Positions 31,386 through 39,350 of a stretch of 64,000 nucleotides of DNA are shown piece by piece. Made by a program: the position numbers and the translations under genes. Source of the stretch: Oscillospiraceae bacterium (lineage in GTDB: Bacteria; Bacillota_A; Clostridia; Oscillospirales; Ruminococcaceae); contig SFDQ01000001.1 in assembly GCA_004558145.1 (NCBI GenBank), forward strand, positions 434,001-498,000. Direction: 5' to 3'. The notes under the pieces were generated by a model. It worked only from the letters and a program-made list of their open reading frames with translations. It ran no database searches and had not been told where the DNA came from. Position 1 is the first letter of the stretch; each line of letters begins with the position of its first letter.

Positions 31386-32150
31386 TCAGCCGTCCGCCTC
31401 GGCGGCGTTGGCGATGTACAGCATGGTGAGCATGCAGAAGATGAAGGCCTGCATGAGGCTGCTGAACAGATCAAAGTAGATGGACAGCACCGCCGGGATG
31501 CCCAGCTGGAAGATGGGGATGAGGCTCAAGACCTCGCCCAGCGCGCCGGGCAGAAGGCCCAGCATCGCGTTGCTGGCCACCGCCAGCGCGGCGTAGACCA
31601 GCGTGCTGATGACGCCGCCGGACATGATGTTGCCGAAGTGACGGAACGCCATGGAGATGGGCGTTGCCAGCTCGCTGATGATGTTGAAGGGGGTGAACAC
31701 CGGGATGGGCGTGGTGAACCCCAAAAGGTAGCCGCCCAGGCCGTTGGTCTTTATCTTGGTGTAGGTGATCATCACGAACACCAAAAGCGCCCAGGACAGC
31801 TCGGTGGAAAGGTCGCTGGTGGCGGGGTACAGCCCGATCAGGCTGGACAGGCTGCACAGCGCCGAATAGCTGAACAGCGCCCCGATGAAGGGCACGAAGT
31901 GGGCGTAGCGCTGGCCCATGTTGCCGATGACGAAGTTCTTGCAGGTGGTGACCAGGAGTTCCGCCACCGCTTGCTTTTTGCTGATCTTGTCCACGGTCAG
32001 GCCCCGGCCCAGCCACCAGCAGAGCAGCGCGATGGCCGCCAGGATGATCCAGGCGTCCAGCAAACTCTCGGTGATCTGGAACTTGCCCAGCAGCGGCACC
32101 GACCAGGAGGACTCCCAAAGGATCTTCGGGCCGGTGATCTCAACGTTCAT
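31386..32150 (-). CDS. atpB: ATP synthase F0 a subunit
   Basis: 254-residue stator channel subunit with about six transmembrane segments. The essential Arg is in MAFRHFGNIMSGG, and the last helices carry IYFDLFSSLMQAFIFCMLTMLYIANA with the usual Glu/Gln and Asp positions. Start ATG at 32150; a frame to 32201 extends into the AtpI-like gene. It overlaps that gene by 11 nt. 94 nt separate it from atpE, with a few GC-rich hairpins and no gene. Confidence 0.95.
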   Translation of the reverse strand: MNVEITGPKILWESSWSVPLLGKFQITESLLDAWIILAAIALLCWWLGRGLTVDKISKKQAVAELLVTTCKNFVIGNMGQRYAHFVPFIGALFSYSALCSLSSLIGLYPATSDLSTELSWALLVFVMITYTKIKTNGLGGYLLGFTTPIPVFTPFNIISELATPISMAFRHFGNIMSGGVISTLVYAALAVASNAMLGLLPGALGEVLSLIPIFQLGIPAVLSIYFDLFSSLMQAFIFCMLTMLYIANAAEADG

Positions 32151-32571
32151 GGTCGACTTGTTCCCCCTTTTCCTCGTTGTTTTGTTCCTTTTTGTAAACA
32201 CCCGTCAGCTGCATCACCGCGATGGTCAGACGGGGGAAAAGCAGCGGGAGCGCCGCCGCCACCCAGTGAAGGAAGGGCATGCTGACCGCCAGGATCAGCC
32301 ACAGGGCCATCACCAGCATGCGCATGCTGTAAGAAAACTGCATCAGTTTCTGGCCCCGCTCGGCGTTCGCTTCATTCGTGATCTTCTGCACCGTCAGGCC
32401 CAGAAGCAAAAAGTTGAGCACCGCCACCGCGCCGCCCAAAACGCCCCCCAGGGCCACCGTGTAGTCAAAGCGTCCCAAGAGGGCGAACACGGCGAGCATC
32501 ACCGCCACCCCCACCGCCACGCCGAGGGCGATGTGGGCGGTCTCCTTTTTCACAGCCGGCTGCAATTTCAT
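32140..32571 (-). CDS. AtpI-like protein of the atp operon
   Basis: 143-residue membrane protein with four hydrophobic segments (about 12-33, 42-65, 82-105 and 110-130) and a charged C-terminus. Its place just before atpB and its LGGAVAVLNFLLLG segment fit the AtpI/ATP synthase subunit I group, proposed to help assemble the c-ring or supply magnesium. ATG at 32571, after GAGAGG; an earlier TTG at 32592 overlaps the preceding gene end. Confidence 0.8.
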   Translation of the reverse strand: MKLQPAVKKETAHIALGVAVGVAVMLAVFALLGRFDYTVALGGVLGGAVAVLNFLLLGLTVQKITNEANAERGQKLMQFSYSMRMLVMALWLILAVSMPFLHWVAAALPLLFPRLTIAVMQLTGVYKKEQNNEEKGEQVDHER

Positions 32572-32588
32572 CCGGACGTTCCTCTCTT

Positions 32589-32849
32589 TCAAACGTGGTC
32601 GTTGAAGGCGGCGGGACCCTTCTTATCCGGCTTGTTCTTGCGCTGCACATAGCGGTAGAACCCCCAGAAGGACGCCCCTGCCGCGCCCAGGCCCAAAACC
32701 AGCGCAGGCACCATGACCCAGGCGGGCCAGCCCTTGGCGTCGATGAGCCACCAGGCGGCGAAGGCGCACAAAAACGGCGGCGTGACCAGCGAAAACCCAA
32801 GCTGCGTGAGCCAGGCCAGTTCCCGCAGCGCGTTCATCCAGCCCTTCAC
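32589..32849 (-). CDS. AtpZ-like protein, first gene of the atp operon
   Basis: About 86 residues with two transmembrane helices; LAWLTQLGFSLVTPPFLCAFAAWWLIDAKG matches the AtpZ/AtpI F1F0-ATPase accessory family (related to a proposed calcium/magnesium transporter). Start uncertain: the GTG at 32849 has GGGGG 9 nt upstream, while the ATG at 32837 has AAGGG 5 nt upstream. Confidence 0.75.
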   Translation of the reverse strand: MKGWMNALRELAWLTQLGFSLVTPPFLCAFAAWWLIDAKGWPAWVMVPALVLGLGAAGASFWGFYRYVQRKNKPDKKGPAAFNDHV

Positions 32850-32900
32850 CCGGCACGCCCCCTTTTTTTCAGCACGGCGCAAACCGCCGCATTATTGAAT

Positions 32901-32932
32901 ATTATACCAAAAAGGAATTGACAAAACAATTC
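32901..32932 (-). promoter_or_regulatory. Promoter of the atp operon with overlapping inverted repeat
   Basis: TTGTTT (32924-32929), 17 nt ending in TGG, TATAAT (32901-32906) on the minus strand. GAATTG-N6-CAATTC (32915-32920 and 32927-32932) covers the -35 and could be an operator. Confidence 0.72.
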
Positions 32933-32985
32933 ATTTTGTGGACTGGGCACAGTTTTTTTACAATTTGGCCCCCGGTGTCTCCCGC

Positions 32986-33014
32986 TTGCCGTGCCCCGGC
33001 CTTTGTGATAGAAT
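32986..33014 (+). promoter_or_regulatory. Promoter of the GT2 glycosyltransferase gene
   Basis: TTGCCG (32986-32991), 17 nt, TAGAAT (33009-33014), 28 nt before the ATG. Confidence 0.68.
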
Positions 33015-33041
33015 GAAGAAAAACGCAAAGGCGGTGGCGGA

Positions 33042-33989
33042 ATGCTGCTTTCCATCGTGGTGCCCTGCTACAACGAGCAGGAGGCGCTGCCTTACTTTTA
33101 TAAAGAGATCTGCCGGGTGGCCGAAGAGATGAAAGCCAGCCACGGGGCGGATTTTGAATTCATCTTTGTGGACGACGGCTCCAAGGATAAGACCCTTTCC
33201 ATCGCCCGCGAGCTGCACAAGCAGGACGCCCGGGTGCGCTACATCAGCTTTTCCCGCAACTTCGGCAAGGAGGCGGGCATCCTGGCGGGCCTCGAAGCGT
33301 CGAAAGGTGACTATGTGGCCATGATGGACGCGGACCTGCAGGACCCGCCCGCCCTTCTGCCCCAGATGCTGGACGCGCTGCTGGAGGAGGACTACGACTG
33401 CGCCGCCACCCGCCGCACCAACCGCAAGGGCGAGCCGCCCATCCGCAGCTTCTTTGCCCGGATGTTCTACAAGATCATCAACCGCCTCAGCGACGCCGAC
33501 ATCGTGGACGGCGCGCGGGACTACCGCCTGATGCGCCGGCGGATGGTGGACGCCATCCTGGCCCTGCCGGAATACAACCGCTTTTCCAAGGGCATCTTCG
33601 GCTGGGTGGGCTTCAAGACCAAGTGGCTGGAGTATGTGAACGTGGAGCGGGTGGCCGGCGAGACCAAGTGGAGCTTCTGGAAGCTGTTCCTCTACTCGCT
33701 GGAGGGCATCGTGGCCTTCACCACCGCGCCCCTGGCGCTGGCCAGCCTCATCGGCATCATCTTCTGCGTGCTGGCCTTTGTGATGATCCTTTTCATCATC
33801 GTGCGCACCCTGCTCTTCGGCGACCCCACCAGCGGCTGGCCCAGCCTTGTGTGCATCATCTTTCTGTGCAGCGGCGTGCAGCTGTTCTGCATGGGGGTGC
33901 TGGGGCAGTATCTGGCCAAGACCTACATGGAAGTGAAGCACCGCCCGGTGTACATCGTGCGGGAGACTGAACAGGACGAGGCGGAGTGA
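33042..33989 (+). CDS. GT2 polyprenyl-phosphate glycosyltransferase (GtrB/DPM1-like)
   Basis: 315-residue membrane glycosyltransferase. The GT-A domain has SIVVPCYNEQEALP, FVDDGSKDKT (nucleotide-sugar Asp pair), MDADLQDPP (DxD-like) and DGARDYRLMRRR. Two C-terminal transmembrane helices (about 230-255 and 265-290) place it with GtrB/YkoT proteins that load sugars on undecaprenyl phosphate at the cytoplasmic face. GGCGG site before the ATG. The GtrA-like flippase at 8270-8713 is a possible but distant partner. The message may continue into the MFS leader region. Confidence 0.92.
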   Translation: MLLSIVVPCYNEQEALPYFYKEICRVAEEMKASHGADFEFIFVDDGSKDKTLSIARELHKQDARVRYISFSRNFGKEAGILAGLEASKGDYVAMMDADLQDPPALLPQMLDALLEEDYDCAATRRTNRKGEPPIRSFFARMFYKIINRLSDADIVDGARDYRLMRRRMVDAILALPEYNRFSKGIFGWVGFKTKWLEYVNVERVAGETKWSFWKLFLYSLEGIVAFTTAPLALASLIGIIFCVLAFVMILFIIVRTLLFGDPTSGWPSLVCIIFLCSGVQLFCMGVLGQYLAKTYMEVKHRPVYIVRETEQDEAE

Positions 33990-34013
33990 ACCGCCCATTT
34001 TGAGGAAGAGGCA

Positions 34014-34031
34014 ATGAACAGACCCATCTGA
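34014..34031 (+). CDS. Five-codon upstream ORF before the MFS gene
   Basis: ATG followed by Asn-Arg-Pro-Ile and stop, with a strong GAGGAAGAGG just upstream. The stop overlaps the start of the next leader ORF (TGATG). Its codons for Arg-Pro-Ile are the left arm of a 9-nt pairing segment (AGACCCATC, 34020-34028). Whether it is translated is unknown. Confidence 0.45.
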   Translation: MNRPI

Positions 34032-34120
34032 TGAACAAACACATCGTCCGCGGCGCCGGAACACACCGGCGCCTTGTTTGCCGTGTGTTTGATTCAAGGA
34101 TGGGTCTATTTTTATGCTGA
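34031..34120 (+). CDS. 29-residue leader ORF overlapping the MFS start
   Basis: Begins with MNKHIVRGAGTHRRL and is rich in Arg and His, ends 5 codon positions inside the MFS gene in another frame (TGA at 34118-34120; MFS ATG at 34114). It contains a perfect 8-bp hairpin GGCGCCGG-N6-CCGGCGCC (34052-34073) and the right arm GATGGGTCT (34099-34107) of the long-range pairing, which covers the AAGGA ribosome site of the MFS gene. Looks like a leader peptide for translational attenuation; this is inference. Confidence 0.4.
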   Translation: MNKHIVRGAGTHRRLVCRVFDSRMGLFLC

Positions 34121-35244
34121 AACGGAATATTTTTTGCATGTGCGCCATCGCCCTTTTGCAGGGCATGGTGTTTTACGCCCCTGTGGCCACCCTCTACCGC
34201 CGGGCGGCGGGGGTGTCGGTGTTCGAAATTTCCCTCATCGAGGCGGTGTCGCTGGCGCTGTGCGTGGCGCTGGAGGTGCCCTGGGGGTATCTGGCCGACC
34301 GGCTGGGCTACCGCCGCACGATGGTGCTGTGCTGCGGGCTTTATTTCATTTCAAAGCTGGTGTTCTGGCAGGCGGATTCCTTCGGGGATTTCCTCACCGA
34401 GCGCATCCTGCTGGCGGTGGTGCAGGCGGGGCTTTCCGGGGTGGACAGCGCCATTCTCTACCTCTCCTGCAAAGGGCGGGACAGCCTGCGGGTCTTTTCG
34501 GTTTATAACGCTCTGACCATGGCGGGACTGGTGGCGGCGGGGGGCGTGTTCGCCCTGCTGCCCGCCGGCAGCTACCGCCTTGCCGCCCTGCTCACCGCGG
34601 GCAGCTACGCCCTGGCGCTGCTTTTCGCCCTGGGCCTGCGGGAGGTGCGCAGCCCGGAGCCCGCCCCGGCCCGGGGCAGCTTTGCCGCGGCGGCGCGCGA
34701 GGCGCTGGACTGCGGCGTTCTGCCGCTGCTGGCGGGGGCCGCGCTGCTGGCGGAAGTCTGCCAGGTGGCCACGGTGTTTTTGAACCAGCTGAAATACGAG
34801 GCCTGCGGCATGGGCCAGCAGGCCATGAGCGCCGCCTATGTGGCCGCCTCGCTGCTGGGCCTTGCGGGGGCCTTCTCCCCCGCCCTGGCGCGGCGGCTGG
34901 GCCGGCGGGGCGCGGCGGTCTTCTGCGCCCTCACCTGCCTCGGGGCCTGCGGCGTGCTGGCCGCTGCCTCCTCCGCCCCGGCGGCGGTGGCCTCGGTGCT
35001 GGCCCTGCGCACTTCCTCCAGCCTGCTGGCCCCCCTCACCGACGAGGAGCGCAACCGGCGGCTGCACACAGAGGACCGGGCCAGCGCGCTGAGCGTGCAG
35101 GCCATGGTGATGGAGTGCTTTGCCATCGCCGTGAATCTGGCGCTGGGGGCGCTGGGCCAGCGCAGCCTGACCGCCGCCTTCCTGCTGGGGGCGCTTTTGT
35201 CGGCGGCGGGGCTGGGGCTGCTGCTCCTTCGCAAAAAGGCATAA
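34114..35244 (+). CDS. MFS transporter, drug-efflux-like
   Basis: 376-residue member of the major facilitator superfamily with about 11-12 transmembrane segments. Motif A of the first half is GYLADRLGYRRTMV after helix 2; the second half has RRLGRRG after helix 8. The helix-1 start LKRNIFCMCAIALLQGMVFYAPVATLY resembles exporters of unknown drug type in Firmicutes. The ribosome site AAGGA is 12 nt before the ATG and lies in a possible RNA pairing segment. Ends at a bidirectional terminator. Substrate cannot be told from sequence. Confidence 0.87.
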   Translation: MLKRNIFCMCAIALLQGMVFYAPVATLYRRAAGVSVFEISLIEAVSLALCVALEVPWGYLADRLGYRRTMVLCCGLYFISKLVFWQADSFGDFLTERILLAVVQAGLSGVDSAILYLSCKGRDSLRVFSVYNALTMAGLVAAGGVFALLPAGSYRLAALLTAGSYALALLFALGLREVRSPEPAPARGSFAAAAREALDCGVLPLLAGAALLAEVCQVATVFLNQLKYEACGMGQQAMSAAYVAASLLGLAGAFSPALARRLGRRGAAVFCALTCLGACGVLAAASSAPAAVASVLALRTSSSLLAPLTDEERNRRLHTEDRASALSVQAMVMECFAIAVNLALGALGQRSLTAAFLLGALLSAAGLGLLLLRKKA

Positions 35245-35249
35245 ACGAA

Positions 35250-35284
35250 AAAAGGCACGGGACCGCGTCCCGTGCCTTTTTGTC
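35250..35284. terminator. Bidirectional terminator between MFS and SGNH genes
   Basis: Perfect 14-bp stem AAAAGGCACGGGAC with GTCCCGTGCCTTTT, loop CGC, with A-run and T-run on the two sides. Confidence 0.92.
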
Positions 35285-36281
35285 ATTTCGCGATGTAGTA
35301 TTCGCTGCCCATCACATAGGGATTATCCGCGCTGTAGGCCACGTGCCCGGCCAGACAATCCGCCCAGGCCTTGTAGCCCGCGGCCACCATGTGCAGGCCG
35401 TCGGAGGAGTACTCCGCCACAAGGTCGCCGTTCTCGTCCGCCAGGGCGGAGTAGACGTCCACAAAGTAAACGCCCTTTTCCAGCGCCATGTTGGCCAGCT
35501 TCTGGTTCACCCGCTGGATGCGCTCCTTGTAGATGCCGGTGCTGGAATAATCCGCCGCCACCGGGGTCATGGTCTGGACGTAGATGTCCGCCTCGGGGGC
35601 CGCCTCGCGCAGCAGGTCGATCATCTGGCCGTAGTAGGCGATGAAGCTGTCCTCAACGGCCTCGTCGTCCCGGGCGGCCAGGGCGTTTGCGCCGAACATC
35701 AGGTAGATGCTCTTGGGGTTCATCTGGGCCGCCACATCCAGCGGCACCGATTCCTCGCCGGTGTTGTAGTCGGTCATCACCACCCGGTTCACCACGTCGC
35801 CGGGGGTGGCGCCCCGGTAGCCGCGCACCGTGGCCACGTCCTTCACCGGGTTCTCATAGAGGCCCAGGCCCTCGGTGACGCTGTCGCCCAAAAACAGGGC
35901 GGTGGAGAAATAGGTGTTGTCCACCCGGCCGCAGGCGGGCAGGCAGATCTTCTCATAGGTCATGCCGGTGTAGCTCCAGCCGTCGGACTGCTGCACCGGG
36001 CCCATGCTGGCGAACTGCACCCCGCCGCCCGTTTCGGTGACGGGATTTTCCATGGGCAGGGGCGCGAGCACGCTGCCCGCAAGGCCGGTGGTGCCCAGGT
36101 CCAGGGTGCTGTCGGCGTCAGCGCCCTCGCCTTTGCCGCTCACGGTCTCGATGGCCCAGGTGATGACCCAGGCCAGACCCAGCAGCACCAGCACCGCCAG
36201 CACAAGGGTCAGGCCCCGCCGGGTCTGGCGCCGCCGGCGGCGGGCGATGGTCTCTCTTCTAAATTCACGGTAGCTGGCCAT
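35283..36281 (-). CDS. SGNH/GDSL-type hydrolase, membrane anchored (second of tandem pair)
   Basis: 332 residues. A very basic N-terminus (SYREFRRETIARRRRRQTRR) precedes one transmembrane helix (about 23-45), so the enzyme domain is outside. SGNH block I is FLGDSVTEG (nucleophile Ser), block III is MFGANAL (Asn), and block V is SDGLHM (Asp and His). Such enzymes deacetylate or acylate cell-wall or exopolysaccharide. It follows the paralogous gene by 20 nt in a two-gene operon. ATG at 36281. Confidence 0.88.
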   Translation of the reverse strand: MASYREFRRETIARRRRRQTRRGLTLVLAVLVLLGLAWVITWAIETVSGKGEGADADSTLDLGTTGLAGSVLAPLPMENPVTETGGGVQFASMGPVQQSDGWSYTGMTYEKICLPACGRVDNTYFSTALFLGDSVTEGLGLYENPVKDVATVRGYRGATPGDVVNRVVMTDYNTGEESVPLDVAAQMNPKSIYLMFGANALAARDDEAVEDSFIAYYGQMIDLLREAAPEADIYVQTMTPVAADYSSTGIYKERIQRVNQKLANMALEKGVYFVDVYSALADENGDLVAEYSSDGLHMVAAGYKAWADCLAGHVAYSADNPYVMGSEYYIAK

Positions 36282-36301
36282 GCCGGCCTCCTTCTAAAGT
36301 T

Positions 36302-37258
36302 TCAGGCGGTGTGGGTGGCCAGATACTCGGCCATGATGGGGTAGGCGTTCTGGTTCAGATGCACCTTGTCGGCGGCGGCAAGGTCCTCCCGCAGGTCGCC
36401 GTTCGCATCCTGCAACACCTCATAGACATTCACGAAATGGCAGCCCTTCTCCCGGGCCAGCACCGCCAGCTGGGTGTTCACCCGCTGGATGCGCTCTTTG
36501 TAAAGGCCGGGCTGGCTTGCGCCGGGGCGCACCGGGGTGATGGACTGAACGTAGATGTCCACCTCGTCGCCCAGGTCCGCCTTGAACATGTCCAGCATCT
36601 GGCCGTAGTAGGCCAGGAAGGACTGCTCGGTGGCCTCGCCGTCCCGCACCAGGGCGTTGGTGCCCAGCAGGATGTAGAGGCGCAGGGGATTGGAGTTGAT
36701 GATGGTCTCGTAGATGTTCTCCTCGCCGCGGCCGGAGCCCTGGCCCGGGTTGGCGGTCTCCTTGTTCACCACCGCGCTGGGGCCGATGCTCTTGTAGGCG
36801 CAGACGAAGGCGTGGGCCTTCATGGGAGATTCGTAGATGTTCCAGCCCTGGCTGACGCTGTCGCCCAGGATGGCGGCCCGGTCAAAGAAGCTGTAATCCA
36901 CGGCGGCGTTGGCCCCCACCGCCAGCATGCGGTAGTCCGCGCCGGTAATGGTCTGGTCCAGGGTGGGCTCCACCGGGGTGGAGGTGTTCCAGGTGGCGGC
37001 GGACTGGCCGCCCTGCTCACCTTCGGAGGAAGAGGTGCTCTCGGGGGCGGAGGCGGGCTCGGAAGCGGAGGTGCTGCCGGAGGCCACCAGCTGCCCGTTG
37101 CCGGGGGTCCAGCCCGCGCCGGTGAGCACGGTGTACAGCGCGAAGAACGCCACCCCGCACACAGCGGCGGCAGCGACGATCAGCAGCGACAGACGCAGGA
37201 TGAATTTGCGCCGGCGGCGGCGTTTCACCTGCTCGCGGAATTCCCGGTAGGTAGCCAT
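36302..37258 (-). CDS. SGNH/GDSL-type hydrolase, membrane anchored (first of tandem pair)
   Basis: 318 residues, similar in plan to its neighbour: ATYREFREQVKRRRRRK, one transmembrane helix (about 20-42), then a Ser/Glu/Gly linker, and the SGNH domain with ILGDSVSQGW (Ser), LLGTNAL (Asn) and the C-terminal ADKVHLN (Asp-Lys-Val-His). The shared YGQM and YVQSITP / YVQTMTP and KERIQRVN segments show the two arose by duplication. AGGGAGAG before the ATG at 37258; a frame to 37345 has no support. Confidence 0.88.
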   Translation of the reverse strand: MATYREFREQVKRRRRRKFILRLSLLIVAAAAVCGVAFFALYTVLTGAGWTPGNGQLVASGSTSASEPASAPESTSSSEGEQGGQSAATWNTSTPVEPTLDQTITGADYRMLAVGANAAVDYSFFDRAAILGDSVSQGWNIYESPMKAHAFVCAYKSIGPSAVVNKETANPGQGSGRGEENIYETIINSNPLRLYILLGTNALVRDGEATEQSFLAYYGQMLDMFKADLGDEVDIYVQSITPVRPGASQPGLYKERIQRVNTQLAVLAREKGCHFVNVYEVLQDANGDLREDLAAADKVHLNQNAYPIMAEYLATHTA

Positions 37259-37295
37259 TTTCTCTCCCTCTTTGTTCAAATGGTATACACTGGGT

Positions 37296-37324
37296 ATTAT
37301 ACCCCAGCGGCAGGCCCCGCGCAA
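37296..37324 (-). promoter_or_regulatory. Promoter of the tandem SGNH genes
   Basis: TTGCGC (37319-37324), 17 nt, TATAAT (37296-37301) on the minus strand. Confidence 0.78.
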
Positions 37325-37437
37325 GCAAGGCCACAGAAAATTCACAGTCTCTTATCCAATATCAGTATTTTCCGCGGAGGGGCAGAATATGCTGCCGCCC
37401 GCCGCCCATATTCTATATACGAACGGACGGGGGCCGG

Positions 37438-38292
37438 TTATTTCACCCCGGGGGCCTCCTCCCGTTTTTTCGCGCCGGCCAGATTGTAGAACAAAAGCCC
37501 GGCCAGCACCACCGCGATGCCCAGAAGGCTCATGGGGCCCACCGTCTCGCCCCAGAACAGGGCCACCCACACCGGGTTCAGCACCGGCTCGGTCATGCAC
37601 ACCAGGTTCGCCGCCACCGGCCCGGTGGTGGCAAGGCCCCGGGCCATGAGGATGTAGGCCGCGCCCACCTGCACCGTGCCCATCAGAACGATGGCGCCCC
37701 AGCTGGCGGCGCTGAGGTTCGGCTCGGTGACCAGCCAGGGCAGCCCCACGGCAAAGCCCAGCACCTGGCTGAAAAAGTAGCTGGAAAAGCTGTCCGCCCC
37801 GGGGAACATGTTCACCATGAACACCACGGCGTAGCAGCTGGCGGCGGCCACCGCCAGCACGTTGCCCGCCATGCCGCCGGCCTCCAGACTGCCGGCAAAG
37901 CAGCAGGCCATGCCCGCGAACACCACGGCGCAGGCGGCCAGATCCAGCCGCCGGGGCTTCTGCTTGAAGAACACCCACAGATATAAAAGGATGAACACGG
38001 GGCTGGTGTATTGCAGCACCACCGCGTTGGCGGCGGTGGTGAGGCGGGTGGCCAAGGTGTAGGCCACGTTGCAGGCGGTGATGCACACAGCGCACCCCAG
38101 CACCGTGCGGTTCACCCGCACCGGCATGCCCATCGCCTTCATATAGCCGAAAGTGACCAGCGCCGCGAACAGGTTGCGCCCGCTGTTCACCGCCATGGCG
38201 TTCCAGGGGATGGCCTTGATCATCAGCCCGCCGAAACTCATCAGCACCGCCGCGGCCAGCACCAGAAAAACCCCGTTTTTTTGCCCTTTCAT
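37438..38292 (-). CDS. EamA/DMT-family transporter
   Basis: 284-residue inner-membrane protein with ten transmembrane segments in two EamA repeats (first from LVLAAAVLMSFGGLMIKAIPW, second from AVAAASCYAVVFMVNMF). Drug/metabolite superfamily exporters of this size move small metabolites or amino acids; specificity unknown. AGGAAACAGGGC before the ATG at 38292, with GGGGGAGG further up. Single gene; no clear terminator follows it. Confidence 0.9.
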   Translation of the reverse strand: MKGQKNGVFLVLAAAVLMSFGGLMIKAIPWNAMAVNSGRNLFAALVTFGYMKAMGMPVRVNRTVLGCAVCITACNVAYTLATRLTTAANAVVLQYTSPVFILLYLWVFFKQKPRRLDLAACAVVFAGMACCFAGSLEAGGMAGNVLAVAAASCYAVVFMVNMFPGADSFSSYFFSQVLGFAVGLPWLVTEPNLSAASWGAIVLMGTVQVGAAYILMARGLATTGPVAANLVCMTEPVLNPVWVALFWGETVGPMSLLGIAVVLAGLLFYNLAGAKKREEAPGVK

Positions 38293-38409
38293 GCCCTGTT
38301 TCCTCCCCCTTCGGCCCCCGCCGCCTCCCGTTTCGGGGGCCGGGGCCGCAATGCTTTATCATTGTAACGCAGAAGGGCCGGTTTGTCACGGGATTTTGCT
38401 CGTTTTCGC

Positions 38410-38438
38410 TTGACGGGGCACCCCTGCACTGCTACAAT
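38410..38438 (+). promoter_or_regulatory. Promoter of degV and the following gene
   Basis: TTGACG (38410-38415), 17 nt, TACAAT (38433-38438). Confidence 0.75.
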
Positions 38439-38508
38439 GAAGAGAGAGATGTAGTTTTAAATACCAGATGGGCCGCACGCCGGCTTTCTGCAAAAGGAGA
38501 TATGCCCT

Positions 38509-39348
38509 ATGTCCTGGATCATCGTCAGCGACTCTTCCTGCGAACTGCGCAGCCTGGAAAATCCCGCCCCCGATCTCAGCTTTGCCACCGTGCCCCTGAA
38601 GATCCGGGTGGGCGACCGGGAATTTGTGGACAATTCCGCCCTGGATGTGGACGCCATGATCGACGCCATGCACAACTACAACGGGGCCTCCACCACCGCC
38701 TGCCCCAGCCCCGAAGAGTGGGCGGAGAAGTTCATGCAGGCGGACAACGTTCTGGCCATCACCATCAGCAGCAACCTGTCCGGCAGCTACAACAGCGCCA
38801 TGGTGGCCCGGGAGATGGTGCTGGAAAGCCACCCCGAAAAGCGCATCCATGTGCTGGACAGCCTTTCCACCGGCGGCGAGATGGCCCTGGCCATCTGGAA
38901 GGCCAACGATCTGGTGGCCTCCGGCCTGCCCTTCGACGAAGTGGTGCGGGAGTGGGAGATCTGGTTCCAGGACCGCCAGGTGCTGTTTGCCCTGGCCAGC
39001 TTTGACAATCTGGTGAAGAACGGCCGCCTGAGCCGTCTGGCGGGCTTCATGGCCGGCGTGATGAACATGCGCGCGGTGGGCCGCGGCAGCGAGGAAGGCA
39101 AGCTGGAGATGCTGCACAAGACCCGCGGCGAGACCCGCATGCTGGCCCTGCTGCTGGAAGAGATGGACCACCGGGGCTACCAGGGGCTGGAGCCTGTGGT
39201 CATCAGCCACTGCCAGACCGAGCGGGCCGCCCTGCTCTTGAAAAACGGCATTGAAAAGAAATGGCCGGGCGCGAAAGTGGTGGTGCTGCCCTGCAGCGGC
39301 CTGACCAGCTTCTACGCCGAGACCGGCGGCATCATCGTGGGGTACTGA
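38509..39348 (+). CDS. DegV family fatty-acid-binding protein
   Basis: 279 residues. DegV proteins bind long-chain fatty acids and, as FakB, present them to a FakA kinase for phospholipid synthesis. Motifs seen: IIVSDSSCEL at the start, STTACPSPEEW, ITISSNLSGSYNSA, VLDSLSTGGE, and DNLVKNGRLSRLAG, which lines the fatty-acid tunnel. AAAAGGAG before the ATG. No FakA gene is in the window. The phosphoesterase gene starts 2 nt after the stop. Confidence 0.93.
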   Translation: MSWIIVSDSSCELRSLENPAPDLSFATVPLKIRVGDREFVDNSALDVDAMIDAMHNYNGASTTACPSPEEWAEKFMQADNVLAITISSNLSGSYNSAMVAREMVLESHPEKRIHVLDSLSTGGEMALAIWKANDLVASGLPFDEVVREWEIWFQDRQVLFALASFDNLVKNGRLSRLAGFMAGVMNMRAVGRGSEEGKLEMLHKTRGETRMLALLLEEMDHRGYQGLEPVVISHCQTERAALLLKNGIEKKWPGAKVVVLPCSGLTSFYAETGGIIVGY

Positions 39349-39350
39349 CC

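Noticed and set aside
37384..37414. Inverted repeat AGAATATG-N15-CATATTCT upstream of the SGNH promoter
   Set aside because: No T-run on either strand and too far from a promoter to be called an operator with any confidence.
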